Part shown: piece after piece, positions 43,675 through 52,233 of the stretch
How positions within the stretch are numbered: position 1 is the first letter of the stretch
How the letters are laid out: each line of letters opens with the position of its first letter
NCBI RefSeq assembly: GCF_022900255.1
Contig: NZ_JALIRM010000008.1
Coordinates: 124,001-188,000 of the forward strand
DNA length: 64,000 nucleotides
Direction of reading: 5' to 3'
From: Lederbergia wuyishanensis
Lineage (GTDB): Bacteria > Bacillota > Bacilli > Bacillales > Bacillaceae_C
The notes under the pieces: model-generated
Databases searched by the model: none
What the model saw: only the letters and a program-made list of their open reading frames with translations
Told to the model about the DNA's origin: nothing
Translations under genes and position numbers: made by a program

Positions 43675-44505
43675 ATGAAAATCGATGCACATCAACATTA
43701 TTGGAAGCTTGAAAATCAGCATACAGATTGGCCCACTTCTGATTTAGCTGCGATTTATCGCAATTTCCTTCCCGAGAATCTTGAGGCACATTTAAAGCGG
43801 CATCACATTGATAAAACGATTGTTGTCCAAGCATCCCCTGATTTAAAGGAGAATGAATTTTTACTAGAATTGGCAGAGCATAATGATTCTATTGGAGGGG
43901 TAGTTGGTTGGATTGACTTGTCATCTGAACAATTTCCTGAGCATTTTTCTAAATTGCAAAGTCATCCGAAGTTTGTAGGTATTCGGCCAATGCTTCAAAG
44001 CATGGAGGATGATCGCTGGATTGTAAGACCTGACGTAAAGAAGAATATTCATCTATTAATTGCGAATGATTTTCCAATTGATATATTAATCTATCCTAAG
44101 CATCTTCCTGTTATTGTCGAACTATTAGAAGAGTTTCCCACATTAAGAGCTGTCATTGATCATTGTGCGAAACCTAATATAAAAGAACAGCAATGGGATA
44201 AATGGGCGGAGGAAATTGAGAAAATAGCGAAATATAAAACCGTTATGTGTAAAATTTCTGGTCTTGTGACAGAAGCGGATCATCAATCATGGGAAATGGA
44301 TGATTTTAAACCTTACTTACGTCATGTTTATAAATGTTTTGGCATTAATCGGATCATGTTTGGGAGTGATTGGCCAGTATGTCTTCTAGCTGCTTCTTAT
44401 GATGAAGCTATCGAAGTGGTGAATGAAAATCTAGCTAAGGAGTTGTCGCCAAAAGACAAAGAGTTGTTATTTGGTGAAAACGCGAAGAAATTTTATAAAT
44501 TGTAA
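43675..44505 (+). CDS. L-fuconolactonase-type amidohydrolase
   Basis: A 277-aa amidohydrolase of the 2-pyrone-4,6-dicarboxylate lactonase/fuconolactonase group. It begins KIDAHQHYWKLENQHTDWP, has the catalytic-domain motif VIDHCAKPNI (about residues 160-169) and ends in MFGSDWPVCLLAASYDE (metal Asp) and GENAKKFYKL. It should hydrolyse L-fucono-1,5(1,4)-lactone to L-fuconate. ATG 43675 has AAAGGATGG upstream; ATG 43666 lies in that RBS. A LacI-type operator precedes it, the same as before the main fucose operon 10 kb downstream. Confidence 0.9.
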   Translation: MKIDAHQHYWKLENQHTDWPTSDLAAIYRNFLPENLEAHLKRHHIDKTIVVQASPDLKENEFLLELAEHNDSIGGVVGWIDLSSEQFPEHFSKLQSHPKFVGIRPMLQSMEDDRWIVRPDVKKNIHLLIANDFPIDILIYPKHLPVIVELLEEFPTLRAVIDHCAKPNIKEQQWDKWAEEIEKIAKYKTVMCKISGLVTEADHQSWEMDDFKPYLRHVYKCFGINRIMFGSDWPVCLLAASYDEAIEVVNENLAKELSPKDKELLFGENAKKFYKL

Positions 44506-44690
44506 GAAAAGCGCTAGGCGCCCGTTCAGGGAAGTAAAAATTTTTTAAGCTTCAGACGAGATATAGGAAACACTGCGAGGTTGGAAAAGCGCAAGGCGCC
44601 TGGAGCTAGACAAGACGAGCAGATGTTGACTTATCGTAGGAAGAAGCTGAAAGTTTGCTAGTCGATGGGCTCCTGAAGCTAGGCAATAAA
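44506..44690. repeat. bcr-like interspersed repeat, two partial copies
   Basis: GAAAAGCGCTAGGCGCC (44506-44522) and GAAAAGCGCAAGGCGCC (44584-44600) are near-identical ends 78 bp apart. The second is followed by TGGAGCTAGACAAGACGAGC, and a related TGAAGCTAGGC closes the region at 44674-44684. Sequences of this type (AAAGCGC...CTGGAGCTAGAC) recur between genes in many bacilli. No ORF is present. The two starts suggest insertion of one element next to another or partial duplication. Confidence 0.65.
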
Positions 44691-44692
44691 TC

Positions 44693-44732
44693 AACGAGGC
44701 TATCTCAAATTTATGAGTAGCCTCGTTTTTTA
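44693..44732. terminator. bidirectional terminator
   Basis: AACGAGGCTA (44693-44702) and CTCA pair with TGAG and TAGCCTCGTT (44718-44727), followed by T6 on the plus strand. It serves fuconolactonase and the convergent LacI gene, whose stop codon overlaps it. Confidence 0.85.
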
Positions 44733-45752
44733 ATCTAGCAAATGGATAGACGATTTTCTAACATGAATTTCTGCGGGGAGTACAATTTTTCTAGGCATTT
44801 TTGGAGCCGTATTTTCAATTCGTTCAATGAGCATTTGCATCCCCAAATATCCGAAATTATACGAAGGTTGTTCTGCTGCTGTAATAAAAGGCTCACTTCC
44901 CGTATAATTTGGCACTCCGTCATAACAAACAACTGCCACATCCTCGGGAACTCTTTTACTATGTTCCTTTAAAAATTTAACAGCATCGATTCCAATAAAA
45001 TTGCTTGTTGCAAATATAGCGGTTGGGCGCTCAACTTCCGGTAATTCCATCATCTTTTTAACCGCTTCTGAGACATCATTGTCTTGTAGAAAATTACTTT
45101 GATGAATTAAGTTTTCGTTAACTTCTAGCCCATGTAATTTCAGTGTATCGGAATATGCTTGTTGGCGTTCTCGAGCAGTTGCCACATCTAAAGGAGCATT
45201 GATAATCGCAATCTTTTTATGACCCTGATTTATTAGGTGCTCGATCAGTCTACGGGTAGTTGTTTCGTTGTCACTCAACACTTGGTCACATTCCAAATCC
45301 TTAATATGTCGGTCTATTAATACAAAAGGAATATTAAATTTTGTTAGTTTTCGGATATTCTTTTTTGAAGAATCATTTGCAGGAGCAATTAATACTCCAT
45401 CGGTTCCAGTAGAAATGAGCATATCAATATACTTTGATTCTTTTTCCACATTCTCATCACTGTTACAGAGCATTAATTGATAACCCATCTGCATTGCCTT
45501 ATCTTCTGCACCACGAGCAACACTTGTAAAAAATGGATTAGATATATCAGTGATCATTAAAGATAGTATTTTTGTTTTTTTAGAAATAAGACTTCTAGCT
45601 GAACTATTAGGAATATAACCTAGTTCATTTATAATAGCTTCCACTTTTTCCTTCGTTTTTTGGCTAATGGACCCAGAATTATTTATGACTCTTGATACGG
45701 TCATTGCTGAGACATTAGCTTTTTTTGCTATATCGTAAATTGTTACCAACAT
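44730..45752 (-). CDS. LacI-family regulator, probable repressor of the fucose genes
   Basis: A 340-aa regulator with the HTH VTIYDIAKKANVSAMTVSRV at the N-terminus, hinge IPNSSARSLISKKT, and a sugar-binding domain with LMITDISNPFFTSVARGAED, GVLIAPANDSS, HLINQGHKKIAIINAP and VPEDVAVVCYDG. It is convergent with fuconolactonase and divergent from the first fucosidase gene. A perfect 21-bp palindrome with TGTTA/TAACA lies 50 bp upstream of its start, and GTTATCnATAAC sites precede the other fucose transcripts. This makes it the best candidate for the pathway repressor, with an L-fucose-derived inducer. Confidence 0.92.
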   Translation of the reverse strand: MLVTIYDIAKKANVSAMTVSRVINNSGSISQKTKEKVEAIINELGYIPNSSARSLISKKTKILSLMITDISNPFFTSVARGAEDKAMQMGYQLMLCNSDENVEKESKYIDMLISTGTDGVLIAPANDSSKKNIRKLTKFNIPFVLIDRHIKDLECDQVLSDNETTTRRLIEHLINQGHKKIAIINAPLDVATARERQQAYSDTLKLHGLEVNENLIHQSNFLQDNDVSEAVKKMMELPEVERPTAIFATSNFIGIDAVKFLKEHSKRVPEDVAVVCYDGVPNYTGSEPFITAAEQPSYNFGYLGMQMLIERIENTAPKMPRKIVLPAEIHVRKSSIHLLD

Positions 45753-45799
45753 ATCATCCCTTTCTAATTATAGGAATTATATTATCCAATGTTACTAAA

Positions 45800-45820
45800 G
45801 TAAATGTTAATAACATTTAC
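45800..45820. promoter_or_regulatory. 21-bp palindromic operator (site 2)
   Basis: TAAATGTTA-A-TAACATTTA (45801-45819), with an outer G/C pair, is a perfect palindrome in the promoter region of the LacI gene. It probably mediates autorepression. The rest of the 453-bp divergent region (45821-46089) holds no gene and only AT-rich sequence. Confidence 0.7.
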
Positions 45821-46089
45821 CTAAAAAATTTAATTTAAACTATGATGGCGCATAAATAATTTTCTGATGAATTCTTCAAATTGGCAACTATTTTACATAC
45901 TAATATTCTCAAATAATTGAAATCATTGCTATATGGGTGGTATTTATTACCCATTAGAATTGTATATCAAATAATTATATTACACTACTTTTCTTTTAGA
46001 TATTAAAGTATAAACAATTGAAACTGCACTTCGGGTATTCTTTATCATTTTTATTCAACCAAATTATTTAAAAAACTGGAAAAATTTAT

Positions 46090-46140
46090 TGACTTTAATA
46101 ATTCGAAATGTTACCTTCAAATTACCGATAACATTTAATA
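46090..46140 (+). promoter_or_regulatory. fucosidase promoter region with an imperfect operator (site 3)
   Basis: ATTACCGATAAC (46122-46133) matches GTTATCGATAAC at ten of twelve positions and is followed by ATTTAATAACATTT, which shares ten bases with one half of the 45800 site. TTGACT (46090-46095) or TTACCT (46112-46117, with TTTAAT 17 bp later) are possible promoter elements; I cannot decide between them. Confidence 0.5.
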
Positions 46141-46154
46141 ACATTTCGATGAAG

Positions 46155-46169
46155 TGCAAACGCTTTCTA
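46155..46169. promoter_or_regulatory. cre-like site before the first fucosidase gene
   Basis: GTGCAAACGCTTTCT fits the cre consensus with one mismatch at the first position. It lies 37 bp before the start codon, suitable for CcpA repression. Confidence 0.6.
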
Positions 46170-46205
46170 TTAGCTTATAAAATATTTAAAGGGGTGCAAA
46201 ATTAA

Positions 46206-47483
46206 TTGAACAGAATTGAGCGCACTAAGTGGTTTTTAGATGACAGGTTTGGAATGTTTATCCATTGGGGATTATATGCTATTCCTGCTAGAGGCGAGTG
46301 GGTTAGAAGCCGTGAAAAGATGAGTGTTGAAGATTACGAAGAGTTTTTTGAAGAATTTAACCCAACAAACTATAACCCTAAAGAATGGGCACGTGCCGCA
46401 AAGGCAGCTGGACAAAAGTATGCAGTACTTACTACAAAACATCATGACGGATTCTGTTTATTCGATAGTAAACTAACAGATTATAAGGCTACTAATACTC
46501 CTGCCAAAAGAGATTTAATTAAGGAGTATGTAGAAGCATTCCGTGAAGAAGGATTAAAAGTAGGTTTTTATTATTCGATTATTGATTGGTATCACGAACA
46601 TTATCCTGCATTTGGCGATCGTAATCATCCGATGAGGGATAATGAAGACTTTAAAGATAAAAATATTGATTTCGATCAATATCTTGAATATATGCATGGA
46701 CAAGTAAGAGAGCTTCTTACAAATTACGGAAAAATTGATATTATGTGGTTTGACTTTTCCTACGATGATATGACTGGTGAAAAATGGAGAGCGACAGAAT
46801 TAATTAACATGATACGTGAAATTCAACCAGACATTATTATTGATAATAGGCTTGGGGGTAACATTAAATCTAGTAATCCAGAAATATATGCTGGAGATTT
46901 TTATTCACCAGAACAAATAGTTCCTCCCGGAGGTATTGTTGATGAAAATGGTGAGCAAATTCCTTGGGAAGCATGTATTACTTTGAATGACAATTGGGGT
47001 TACCATTCTAAAGATAAAAACTATAAATCACCTAAACAAGTAATTAGAACTTTAGTAGAGTGTGTTAGTAAAAATGGAAATCTGCTTTTGAATGTAGGTC
47101 CTGATGCGAAGGGCTTAATACCTGATGAATCCATAGAGATATTAGAAGTAGTCGGTAAATGGATGAGACGAAATGGTGAGAGTATTTATGGTTGCACAGC
47201 TTCAAGTTTGCCTAAACCTGAATGGGGACGATACACACAAAATGGTAATAAGCTATATGCTCACGTTTATGATCGTGGTATTGGACCGATTTATTTTGCT
47301 GGTCTGAAAGGAAAAATTAAGAAGGCTAGATTGTTAGCGGATGGATCGGAGTTACATGTTCAAACTCCTTGGATGGCTGAGCAATACTCAGATATAGAAA
47401 GTGGTGCTTTCATAAACTTAGCGGGAGCGCAACTGCCTGATGAAATGGACACAGTGATAGAATTGGAACTTTTTGATAACTAA
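46206..47483 (+). CDS. alpha-L-fucosidase (GH29), cytoplasmic
   Basis: A 425-aa GH29 enzyme that releases L-fucose from alpha-fucosides. It has RFGMFIHWGLYAIPARGEWV near the N-terminus, VLTTKHHDGFCLFDS (about residues 77-91), the nucleophile Asp in IDIMWFDFSYDD (about residue 182), the WEACITLNDNWGYH region and NGNLLLNVGPDAKG. There is no signal peptide, so it acts on imported oligosaccharides. The start is TTG 46206, with AGGGGTG eight bases upstream. It is a paralogue of the enzyme at 52234, with which it shares the GH29-A layout, and is followed by a TIM-barrel isomerase. Confidence 0.94.
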   Translation: MNRIERTKWFLDDRFGMFIHWGLYAIPARGEWVRSREKMSVEDYEEFFEEFNPTNYNPKEWARAAKAAGQKYAVLTTKHHDGFCLFDSKLTDYKATNTPAKRDLIKEYVEAFREEGLKVGFYYSIIDWYHEHYPAFGDRNHPMRDNEDFKDKNIDFDQYLEYMHGQVRELLTNYGKIDIMWFDFSYDDMTGEKWRATELINMIREIQPDIIIDNRLGGNIKSSNPEIYAGDFYSPEQIVPPGGIVDENGEQIPWEACITLNDNWGYHSKDKNYKSPKQVIRTLVECVSKNGNLLLNVGPDAKGLIPDESIEILEVVGKWMRRNGESIYGCTASSLPKPEWGRYTQNGNKLYAHVYDRGIGPIYFAGLKGKIKKARLLADGSELHVQTPWMAEQYSDIESGAFINLAGAQLPDEMDTVIELELFDN

Positions 47484-47510
47484 AATTTTTATTAAGTTAG
47501 GATGGTTTAA

Positions 47511-48383
47511 GTGAAAATTGGTTTAAGTACATACAGTTTATTGAATGCACTAAAAACAGGAGAAATGGATATTCTTGATGTTGTTCAATGGATTGCTGAC
47601 AACGGTGGAGAACACATGGAGATTGTTCCTTATGGATTTACACTTGTTGACAATCTGGAACTTGCTGATGCTGTAAGGGATAAGGCAGCATCTGTAGGCA
47701 TTGAGTTATCTAACTATTCGTTGCCGGCTAATTTTGTTCAAGAAACTGAAGAAGAATTTAAGGAAGAAGTTGAGAGGTTAAAAACTCATGTTGATTTAAT
47801 CCATCGAATGGGCATTAAACACATGCGTCATGATGTAACTGCATTTACACTGCCTCCTGAAAAAATAACGATTGAATGGTTTGAAAAAAGTTTGCCGCTA
47901 ATCGTTGAGGGAAGTCGACAAATAGCCGATTATGCTGCGGAGTTCGGCATTACAACAACGATTGAAAACCATGGTCAATGTGTACAAGCTAGTGATCGTG
48001 TGCAACGGGTATTACTAGCTGTGGACAGACCAAATTTTAAAACTACATTAGATGTCGGAAATTTTTTATGTGTAGATGAAGATCCTATTGTAGGAGTTAA
48101 GAAAAATCTGCCTTTCGCATCTCTAGTTCATTTTAAAGATTTTTATATCCGTCCATATTACGAAAATCCTGGTGATGGCTATTGGTTCAAATCAGCGAAT
48201 GGTAATTTCTTAAGAGGTTCAATTGTAGGACAAGGTGATATTAAGATTCGAGAAATTGTTAAGCTTATCAAAGAATCTGGATATGATGGCTATATTACAG
48301 TTGAGTTCGAAGGAATGGAAGATTGTAAAGTTGGATCGAAAATAGGAATGGACAACTTAAAAAGATTTTGGAATGAAGTTTAA
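47511..48383 (+). CDS. sugar phosphate isomerase/epimerase-like TIM barrel
   Basis: A 290-aa xylose-isomerase-like TIM barrel. Metal-site residues are seen in TTTIENHGQCVQASDRV (Glu), TTLDVGNFLCVDEDP (Asp), ASLVHFKDFYIRPY (His) and GYITVEFEGMEDC (Glu). Related proteins isomerise, epimerise or dehydrate sugars and inososes. Its place between a fucosidase and the importer suggests a role on the released sugar or a linked one, but no step in the proposed fucose pathway needs it. GTG 47511 follows TAGGATGG. Confidence 0.85.
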   Translation: MKIGLSTYSLLNALKTGEMDILDVVQWIADNGGEHMEIVPYGFTLVDNLELADAVRDKAASVGIELSNYSLPANFVQETEEEFKEEVERLKTHVDLIHRMGIKHMRHDVTAFTLPPEKITIEWFEKSLPLIVEGSRQIADYAAEFGITTTIENHGQCVQASDRVQRVLLAVDRPNFKTTLDVGNFLCVDEDPIVGVKKNLPFASLVHFKDFYIRPYYENPGDGYWFKSANGNFLRGSIVGQGDIKIREIVKLIKESGYDGYITVEFEGMEDCKVGSKIGMDNLKRFWNEV

Positions 48384-48417
48384 ATTCATAAATAATCGGA
48401 ATAAAAGTTTAACCGAA

Positions 48418-48456
48418 GAATATCGGACGAGTAAATCATATATCCGTCCGATATTC
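48418..48456. terminator. 12-bp hairpin after the isomerase gene
   Basis: GAATATCGGACG (48418-48429) pairs perfectly with CGTCCGATATTC (48445-48456). The loop is 15 nt and there is no good T-run, so it may be a weak terminator or an mRNA-stabilising structure. Confidence 0.6.
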
Positions 48457-48526
48457 GAATAATAACTTACTTCGTAGAAATTAAATTATATTAAAAAGTA
48501 TTTTTATTAACTATTAAAATACAAAA

Positions 48527-48541
48527 ATGAAAACGCTTTAA
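48527..48541. promoter_or_regulatory. cre-like site before the importer operon
   Basis: ATGAAAACGCTTTAA fits the cre consensus WTGnAAnCGnWnnCW with one mismatch (A for C near the end). It lies 35 bp before the first permease gene and suggests CcpA control of import. Confidence 0.6.
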
Positions 48542-48575
48542 ATTTAGTGTTAGTAATTTAAGAGGAGGGAAGATA

Positions 48576-49547
48576 TTGGAAATTACAAAGATATCTAGCG
48601 AAAAGACAGAAAGTTCTGTAATTGTTAGAAAAAACAAGAAAAAGTCTGTTTTAAAACAAATTAAAAATAGTTGGCAGCTATATGTACTATTTTTCCTTCC
48701 ATTTGTTTATATCATTATTTTTCATTACATTCCTATGTATGGTGTCACAATTGCTTTTAAGAGCTTTAACCCTGTACAAGGTATTTTAGGGAGTCCATGG
48801 ATTGGATTTGACCATTTCATTAGATTCTTTAATTCTTATGAGTTTTGGAGAGTAATAAAAAATACACTAATCTTAAGTTTTTACCAATTAATTGCTGGAT
48901 TTCCATTTCCAATCATTCTAGCCTTAAGTCTTAATTATGTTAATAAAAAACGTTTTAAAAAGACAGTACAGATGGTGTCGTATGCACCACATTTTATTTC
49001 AGTGGTAGTTATGGTAGGAATTATCTTTGTATTCCTTGAACCTAGAGGTCCAATTAATGGCCTCCTCACCTTACTAGGATTTGAATCGGTGCATTTTATG
49101 GGGAACCCTGATTATTTCAAATCAATTTATGTCTGGTCAGGAATTTGGCAAAGTGTAGGATTTAGCTGCATTATTTATCTTGCTGCATTATCTAGCATTA
49201 GTCCAGCATTGCATGAAGCAGCAGTTATAGATGGGGCTTCTAAACTCCAAAGAATTTGGCATATTGATATTCCTGGAATTCTACCAATTACCATTATTTT
49301 ACTTATTCTTGATATGGGGAATATTTTAAATGTTGGTTTTGAGAAAGCCTTGTTATTGCAAAATCCCTTGAACTTAAAAAGCTCTGAAATTATAGATACC
49401 TATGTATATAAGGTGGGTCTTGTCTCCGCAGTTCCAAACTATTCATACGCTGCAGCAATAGGATTATTCAAATCAATCATTGGATTAATATTAATCTACT
49501 CTGTTAATAAATTTGCTAAAAAAGTTGGCCAAGAAAGTTTATGGTAA
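48576..49547 (+). CDS. carbohydrate ABC importer permease, LplB type
   Basis: A 323-aa membrane protein with six predicted transmembrane segments. The family start is clear: SWQLYVLFFLPFVYIIIFHY then PMYGVTIAFKSFNP. The EAA loop that contacts the ATPase reads HEAAVIDGASKLQRIWHIDI (about residues 213-232), and the C-terminus ends ...VGQESLW, as in LplB and YtcP-linked proteins. TTG 48576 has AGGAGGG upstream. With the LplC protein and lipoprotein that follow it forms an importer for oligosaccharides, presumably fucosylated. The ATPase is not encoded here. Confidence 0.94.
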   Translation: MEITKISSEKTESSVIVRKNKKKSVLKQIKNSWQLYVLFFLPFVYIIIFHYIPMYGVTIAFKSFNPVQGILGSPWIGFDHFIRFFNSYEFWRVIKNTLILSFYQLIAGFPFPIILALSLNYVNKKRFKKTVQMVSYAPHFISVVVMVGIIFVFLEPRGPINGLLTLLGFESVHFMGNPDYFKSIYVWSGIWQSVGFSCIIYLAALSSISPALHEAAVIDGASKLQRIWHIDIPGILPITIILLILDMGNILNVGFEKALLLQNPLNLKSSEIIDTYVYKVGLVSAVPNYSYAAAIGLFKSIIGLILIYSVNKFAKKVGQESLW

Positions 49548-49571
49548 AGAAACTTAAAATGCGGGGCGATA

Positions 49572-50471
49572 ATGTTGACAACCAATACAATTAAAGACAC
49601 TGGGAGAGATAGAGTATTTACAATATTGAACTATGTAATGCTTAGCTTCCTACTCTTAATATTTGTCTATCCATTAATATATATTGTCAGTTCTTCATTT
49701 AGTTCTACAGATGCCGTTCTTGCCGGAGAAGTTTGGTTATGGCCTGTTGACTTTAGCTTGGAAGGGTACAAAGCGGTTTTTAAATATAAGCAAATTTGGA
49801 CAGGGTACGGCAATTCACTTTTTTATATGGTAGTTGGTACATCAATTAATGTTACGCTCACTATTTTAGCAGCCTATCCTTTATCAAGAAAAGAATTTTA
49901 TGGCAGAAACTTTTTTATGTTTCTCTTCTTATTCACAATGTTATTTAGTGGGGGATTGATCCCGAATTACTTACTTGTAAAAGAGCTCGGGATGCTGGAT
50001 ACGAGATGGGCAATGATGATACCTAATGCAATGTCTGTATTTAATGTCATTATTACAAGAACCTATTTTAAAATGACCATTCCCGATGAATTAGTCGAAG
50101 CAGCTAAAATAGATGGTTGCAGTGATTTTCGTTTTTTAAGAAGCGTTGTTGTACCACTTTCTGGACCCATAATTGCAGTTATGTCTTTGTTTTATGCGGT
50201 AGGTCACTGGAATGCTTTTTTTAACGCTTTAATCTATTTACGTGATCCTGACCTATTTCCATTACAGCTAATATTAAACAATATTCTCGTGCAAAACGAA
50301 ATTGATCCAGAAGTTTTTATAGATATTGAAAAGCAAGCATCCATGTCCGGTTTAAGAGAGTTGTTAAAATACTCCTTGATTGTAGTTGCTTCTTTACCTG
50401 TGCTTGTAATTTATCCATTTGTGCAAAAGCATTTTGTAAAAGGTGTAATGATTGGGTCGGTAAAGGAGTAA
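49572..50471 (+). CDS. carbohydrate ABC importer permease, LplC/YtcP type
   Basis: A 299-aa permease with six transmembrane segments. It has the family block PLIYIVSSSFSSTDAVLAGE, the LAAYPLSRKEFYGRN region, GGLIPNYLLVKELGMLDTRW, the EAA loop LVEAAKIDGCSDFRFLRSVV (about residues 177-196) and the ending KHFVKGVMIGSVKE. It pairs with the LplB protein 24 bp upstream. GGGGCGATA precedes ATG 49572. Confidence 0.94.
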   Translation: MLTTNTIKDTGRDRVFTILNYVMLSFLLLIFVYPLIYIVSSSFSSTDAVLAGEVWLWPVDFSLEGYKAVFKYKQIWTGYGNSLFYMVVGTSINVTLTILAAYPLSRKEFYGRNFFMFLFLFTMLFSGGLIPNYLLVKELGMLDTRWAMMIPNAMSVFNVIITRTYFKMTIPDELVEAAKIDGCSDFRFLRSVVVPLSGPIIAVMSLFYAVGHWNAFFNALIYLRDPDLFPLQLILNNILVQNEIDPEVFIDIEKQASMSGLRELLKYSLIVVASLPVLVIYPFVQKHFVKGVMIGSVKE

Positions 50472-50585
50472 ATAAATTATTTACACCCTATATTTCTAGT
50501 TTTTAAGGGGGGATGCGTATCGAAGTATAGAAGTATGGAATTTTTAAAACGAAGACGAGTTAATAAAAAACAAGGGGGTAATTTT

Positions 50586-52211
50586 GTGAGAAAACTACCA
50601 TTTATTTTCGTATCAGTAATGATAATATTCTCCCTAGTATTAACAGCGTGCAAAAGTGATAAAACAGGAAATTCTAAAAATGAAAATGAGAAGGTTGAAC
50701 TTACTGAACCAGGAACATTTCCTATAACAAAGGAAAAGGTTACGTTAAGAGTATTGGTTCCTTCAAATCAAACTGTAGAAGACTTTAAAACGAATACATT
50801 TACAAAGTGGTATGAAGAAAAAACAAATGTTCACATAGAATGGGAAGTAATGCCCAGCCAAAATACAGAGGAAAAATTGAATTTAATTTTATCCAGTGGC
50901 GACTTGCCGGATGTCATAATGAGTAGTCCTGTCACATTATCGCAACTTATGATTTATGGAAGTCAAGGTATGTTTATAAAGCTCAATGATCTAATTGATG
51001 ATCAAGGAACAGACGTAAAGAAATTTTTAGACGAAAGACCAGAAATCAAGAACGCGATAACTGCTCCTGATGGCAACATCTATTCTTTGCCTGCAGTAAA
51101 TGAGTGTTATCATTGTACAATGGCTCAAAAGCTTTGGGTTTACAAGCCATGGTTAGATGATTTGGGACTAGACATGCCGGAAACTACAGAGGATTTGTAT
51201 GAAGTGCTAAAAGCTTTTAAAGAAAAGGATCCTAATGGCAACGGTAAAAACGACGAAATACCAATTTCAGGTTCTAAAGATTTATGGCCTTACCCTGGTT
51301 ATTTAATGAATGCTTTTATATACAGTGACAAATATTTAGAGAATGGAAAAATACAAGTTCCATTCGACAAACCTCAGTGGAAAGAAGGATTAAAGTACGT
51401 AAAAAGATTGTATCAAGACGGATTAATGGCAAAAGAGGCCTTGACACAAGATATTGACCAGCTAAAAAGAACTGGAAATTCAAAGGATAGAATTTTAGGA
51501 ATGGCGATGGGATATTGGCAAGGTGATTTTATGCAAGCCGGTGGAAACAGCGGTGAATGGATGGATTATGTTGCAGTTCCACCTATAGCGGGACCTGATG
51601 GATACAGAGTTGCAAGATATCAACCACCTGTACCTTCAAGAGCTTCATTTATTATTACCAATCAAGCTAAACATCCGGAAGTAGCACTTAGATGGGCAGA
51701 AGGGTTTTACCAAGAGGAAGTGACATTGAGGGCAGAAGCGGGAGAACCTGATAAGGATTGGAGATGGGCAAAAGAAGGAGAAATTGGTATTAATGGTGAG
51801 CCAGCAACGTGGGCAAGATTATCAGCATATGGGGAAGTTCAAAATACCCATTGGGCACAAACAGGTCCACTTATACGTACTGACCTATTCAGATTAAGCG
51901 AAGTCGAATCTAAGGATCAGCCACTAGAACCAATTCTGTATAAAGAAACAAAAGAGAAATATGAACCGTATAAACCGGAAGAAGATAAAGTATTACCACC
52001 GCTTTATTTTACTCAAGAGCAATCTGCAGAACTAGCAGAATTAGAATCAACCATTAATAATTTCGTAGATGAGTCTAATGCACAATTTATTACTGGAACT
52101 GAAGACATTGATAAAGGTTGGGACAAGTACTTAAAAACTTTAGAAAGCATGAACCTAAAACGATACATTGAGATATATCAAGAAGCATATGATGCAAAAT
52201 ATAAAAAATAA
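50586..52211 (+). CDS. solute-binding lipoprotein of the oligosaccharide importer
   Basis: A 541-aa family 1 solute-binding protein (LplA/LipO type). The lipoprotein signal is MRKLPFIFVSVMIIFSLVLT followed by the lipobox Cys, so it is anchored outside the membrane. Further marks are VTLRVLVPSNQTVEDFKTNT, EWEVMPSQNTEEKLNLILSS and the Ca-site-like DPNGNGKNDEIPI. The start is GTG 50586 after GGGGG; the ORF opens at 50535, but the added residues have no signal character. Binding of a fucoside is inferred from its position before a fucosidase gene. Confidence 0.92.
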   Translation: MRKLPFIFVSVMIIFSLVLTACKSDKTGNSKNENEKVELTEPGTFPITKEKVTLRVLVPSNQTVEDFKTNTFTKWYEEKTNVHIEWEVMPSQNTEEKLNLILSSGDLPDVIMSSPVTLSQLMIYGSQGMFIKLNDLIDDQGTDVKKFLDERPEIKNAITAPDGNIYSLPAVNECYHCTMAQKLWVYKPWLDDLGLDMPETTEDLYEVLKAFKEKDPNGNGKNDEIPISGSKDLWPYPGYLMNAFIYSDKYLENGKIQVPFDKPQWKEGLKYVKRLYQDGLMAKEALTQDIDQLKRTGNSKDRILGMAMGYWQGDFMQAGGNSGEWMDYVAVPPIAGPDGYRVARYQPPVPSRASFIITNQAKHPEVALRWAEGFYQEEVTLRAEAGEPDKDWRWAKEGEIGINGEPATWARLSAYGEVQNTHWAQTGPLIRTDLFRLSEVESKDQPLEPILYKETKEKYEPYKPEEDKVLPPLYFTQEQSAELAELESTINNFVDESNAQFITGTEDIDKGWDKYLKTLESMNLKRYIEIYQEAYDAKYKK

Positions 52212-52233
52212 TATGTATAGGAGGAATTAGCAA

